A stretch of DNA of 52,484 nt from an uncultured Desulfuromonadales bacterium. GTDB taxonomy: Bacteria; Desulfobacterota; Desulfuromonadia; Desulfuromonadales; Geopsychrobacteraceae. A model generated the notes under the pieces. That model was not told where the DNA came from and searched no databases. It saw only the letters and a program-made list of their open reading frames with translations. The position numbers and the translations under genes are program-made. How positions within the stretch are numbered: the first letter of the stretch is position 1; each line of letters opens with the position of its first letter. Location: positions 1 through 52,484 of the forward strand of contig CALZHQ010000043.1 of the NCBI GenBank assembly GCA_945787295.1. The letters are read 5' to 3'. This document shows positions 50,435-52,484 of this stretch, one piece after another.

Positions 50435-51136
50435 TTACTTAATCAGAGCTTGTACTTGTGGAATATCGAGATTGATCCCGGCACCCATGGTGCTGGAGAT
50501 CGAAATCTTTTTCAGGTAAGTCCCTTTGGCAGCCGACGGCTTGGCCTTGATCAGCGCATCCATTAAAGAGAGGATGTTCTCACGCAGCTTGCCAGCGTCG
50601 AAGGAGACCTTTCCCACCGGAGCATGAACGATGCCGGCCTTTTCAACCCGGTACTCGATCTTACCCGACTTGGCTTCCTGAACCGCCTTCCCGATATCCA
50701 TGGTCACGGTTCCAACCTTCGGGTTCGGCATCAGACCACGGGGGCCGAGCAGACGACCGATCTTGCCAACCACGCCCATCATATCCGGCGAAGCGATGGC
50801 CGTATCGAAGTCGAACCAGCCACCCTGGATCTTTTCTGCCAGATCGTCAGCGCCAACAAAATCAGCACCGGCCGCTTCAGCTTCCTGGGCCTTTTCACCT
50901 TTGGCGAAGACCAAGACACGAACCGACTTACCGAGACCGTTCGGCAGCACCAAGGCGCCACGAATCATTTGATCTGCTTTACGCGGGTCAACACCGAGAC
51001 GCACACTGACATCCACGGTTTCGTCGAACTTGGCGAAAGAGCTTTTCTTCAGCAGCTCGAGTGCCTCATCAAGACCGTAGACCTGAGAACGATCGATCGC
51101 CTCTTTCGCTGTTTTAATATTCTTACCTGTTGCCAT
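50435..51136 (-). CDS. rplA: 50S ribosomal protein L1
   Basis: A full-length 233-residue L1 of the mobile stalk that helps tRNA leave the E site. Seen are [60 protein letters not shown] and [10 protein letters not shown]. In E. coli L1 represses its own operon; I could not confirm an L1 site before rplK. Confidence 0.98.
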   Translation of the reverse strand: MATGKNIKTAKEAIDRSQVYGLDEALELLKKSSFAKFDETVDVSVRLGVDPRKADQMIRGALVLPNGLGKSVRVLVFAKGEKAQEAEAAGADFVGADDLAEKIQGGWFDFDTAIASPDMMGVVGKIGRLLGPRGLMPNPKVGTVTMDIGKAVQEAKSGKIEYRVEKAGIVHAPVGKVSFDAGKLRENILSLMDALIKAKPSAAKGTYLKKISISSTMGAGINLDIPQVQALIK

Positions 51137-51162
51137 GATCTATCTCCACTCGTCGCCTTCGT

Positions 51163-51585
51163 TTAGGCGATTTCAATTCCCATGCTGCGTGCGGTACCCT
51201 TAATGGTCCGAACTGCGGCTTCCTCAGAGAAAGCATTCAGGTCGGGCATCTTCAGACGAGCAATCTCAAGCACTTGATCTTCGGTCACCTTGCCAACTTT
51301 GTCCTTGTTCGGCACACCGGAACCCTTTTTCAGCTTCGCAGCACGCAACAGCAATATGGCTGCCGGCGGGGTCTTGGTGATAAAACTGAAGGACCGGTCA
51401 GCAAAGACGGTGATCACGACAGGAATGATCAGACCGGCTTGCTCCTGGGTCTTGGCATTGAAGGCTTTACAGAACTCCATGATATTGACCCCGTGCTGTC
51501 CGAGCGCGGGACCGACTGGAGGCGAAGGATTCGCCGCACCAGCAGGGATCTGCAGCTTAATTTGTCCAATGATTTTCTTGGCCAT
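51163..51585 (-). CDS. rplK: 50S ribosomal protein L11
   Basis: A full-length 140-residue L11 at the GTPase-associated centre. Seen are [39 protein letters not shown] and [10 protein letters not shown]. It starts 41 bases after nusG; a small hairpin (CCAGC with GCTGG) lies at the nusG end. Confidence 0.98.
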   Translation of the reverse strand: MAKKIIGQIKLQIPAGAANPSPPVGPALGQHGVNIMEFCKAFNAKTQEQAGLIIPVVITVFADRSFSFITKTPPAAILLLRAAKLKKGSGVPNKDKVGKVTEDQVLEIARLKMPDLNAFSEEAAVRTIKGTARSMGIEIA

Positions 51586-51626
51586 TACTGACTCCTTAAA
51601 CGAACATAACGTTCATACCAGCCTGT

Positions 51627-52160
51627 TTAGCTGGTTTTTTCAACCTGGATAAATTCAAGTTCAACCGGGGTGACCCGGCCAAAGATACTCACCATAACTT
51701 TCAAAGTCCCGCGATCGGGACGTACATCTTCCACCAACCCGGTAAAGTTGAGGAAGGGACCATCAACAACCCGGACGGTCTCACCAACTTCAAACTCAAC
51801 CTTCGGTTTCGGTTTCTCGACGCCTTCTTCCATCCGGTTCGTGATCTTGGCCACTTCTTCGTCAGGAATAGCCGGCGGATTCTGTCCTCCGCCAACGAAG
51901 CCGGTGACCTTGGCGGTACCGGTCACCACATGCCAGGTCTCGTCGTTCAACTCCATCCGCACCAAAATGTAACCGGGGAAAAACTTCCGGGTCGAGGTCT
52001 TGCGCTCGCCCTTCCGCATCTCAACCACAGTCTCCGATGGGATCAAAACTTCTTCAAAGTCATCTTCAACACCCATCGAGCGGATCCGCTCTTCGAGGTT
52101 GAGCTTAACCTTGTTTTCATACCCGGAATAGGTATGCACACCGTACCATCTCATCGACAT
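51627..52160 (-). CDS. nusG: Transcription termination/antitermination protein NusG
   Basis: A full-length 177-residue NusG. The N-terminal NGN domain ([38 protein letters not shown]) binds RNA polymerase. The C-terminal KOW domain ([20 protein letters not shown]) contacts Rho or S10. The first ATG has GAGAGG eight bases upstream. Confidence 0.98.
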   Translation of the reverse strand: MSMRWYGVHTYSGYENKVKLNLEERIRSMGVEDDFEEVLIPSETVVEMRKGERKTSTRKFFPGYILVRMELNDETWHVVTGTAKVTGFVGGGQNPPAIPDEEVAKITNRMEEGVEKPKPKVEFEVGETVRVVDGPFLNFTGLVEDVRPDRGTLKVMVSIFGRVTPVELEFIQVEKTS

Positions 52161-52179
52161 GGCAATAACCTCTCCGTCC

Positions 52180-52365
52180 TCAACCGAGGACCAGACGAAT
52201 CAGTCGCGAAAGGATCATGTCGACACCACCTAAATAAACCGCTGACAGCAAAACCAGGACAATAACAATAATGGTTGATGAGTAGGTTTCGTTCTTCGCC
52301 GGCCAGGTTACCTTCTTCAGCTCTGCTTTGACGTTGGCAAGAAACTCGTTTGTTTTTCCAATCAT
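52180..52365 (-). CDS. secE: Protein translocase subunit SecE
   Basis: A 61-residue SecE of the short, single-span type that clamps SecY. An amphipathic helix (NEFLANVKAELKKVTWPAKN) is followed by one membrane segment (IIVIVLVLLSAVYLGGVDMI). It lies between tRNA-Trp and nusG. Confidence 0.95.
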   Translation of the reverse strand: MIGKTNEFLANVKAELKKVTWPAKNETYSSTIIVIVLVLLSAVYLGGVDMILSRLIRLVLG

Positions 52366-52406
52366 CGATCCCTCGGCCCCTCTTGAGAGGTGTTGTTGGC
52401 AAAGTC

Positions 52407-52483
52407 TGGCAGGCCAGGAGGGATTCGAACCCCCAACACCCGGATTTGGAATCCGGTGCTCTAGCCGTTAGAGCTACTGGCCT
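52407..52483 (-). tRNA. tRNA-Trp (anticodon CCA)
   Basis: A complete cloverleaf on the minus strand: acceptor AGGCCAG pairs with CTGGCCT, the D-arm is TAGCTC...GAGC, the anticodon stem CCGGA/TCCGG has loop TTCCAAA, and the T-arm contains GGTTCGAATCC. Discriminator G and an encoded CCA follow. It precedes secE, as in many bacteria. Confidence 0.97.
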
Positions 52484-52484
52484 G

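Overview
The window reads as a chromosomal segment of a Gram-negative bacterium of the Desulfuromonadales/Geobacter type (Desulfuromonadota). This is inference. It rests on the proteins' resemblance to that group, the unbroken tRNA-Trp-secE-nusG-rplKAJL-rpoBC-rpsLG-fusA-tuf-S10-spc-alpha gene order, zinc-binding L36, S14 and adenylate kinase, and cyclic-di-GMP signalling proteins. I see no phage, insertion sequence, CRISPR array or resistance gene.

Region 1 (1-13.5 kb) is a mixed accessory block. On the minus strand are a frameshifted aldehyde dehydrogenase, a radical SAM protein and a rhomboid protease with a repeat-rich tail. On the plus strand are a TRIC-type channel, a FAH-family hydrolase overlapping a Rossmann/DUF2520 protein, a lipoprotein with three rhodanese domains, and a small zinc-ribbon membrane protein. 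The block ends with a two-gene signalling operon: an HDOD-domain histidine kinase overlapping a REC-PAS-GGDEF-EAL regulator. A perfect palindromic terminator separates it from convergent ppdK.

Region 2 (13.5-21.7 kb, minus strand) holds ppdK, glyQS, recO and mgtE. glyQS has its own sigma-70-like promoter, and so does mgtE. The stretch in front of ppdK has interleaved inverted repeats ending in a U-run and a possible 56-codon ORF with a strong ribosome-binding site.

Region 3 (21.7-52.5 kb, minus strand) is the translation/transcription supercluster. In transcription order it is tRNA-Trp, secE, nusG, rplK, rplA, L10 leader, rplJ, rplL, hairpins, rpoB, rpoC, terminator, strong promoter, rpsL, rpsG, fusA, tuf, rpsJ, rplC, rplD, rplW, rplB, rpsS, rplV, rpsC, rplP, rpmC, rpsQ, rplN, rplX, rplE, rpsN, rpsH, rplF, rplR, rpsE, rpmD, rplO, secY, adk, map, rpmJ, rpsM, rpsK, rpsD, rpoA, rplQ, terminator.

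The main anomaly is in region 3. Six essential genes (rpsL, fusA, tuf, rplN, rplR, rpsD) each lack one internal block of roughly 34-70 nt that the family normally carries. Three of them (fusA, rplN, rpsD) are thereby broken by a frameshift or a stop, while their true C-terminal codons are still readable downstream. Neighbouring rpoB, rpoC and about two dozen other ribosomal genes look intact. A sequencing or assembly defect is the simplest explanation, but it has to be settled from reads. I found no clear new biological system. The most interesting biological candidates are the HDOD-kinase/c-di-GMP pair, the ppdK leader and the triple-rhodanese lipoprotein.
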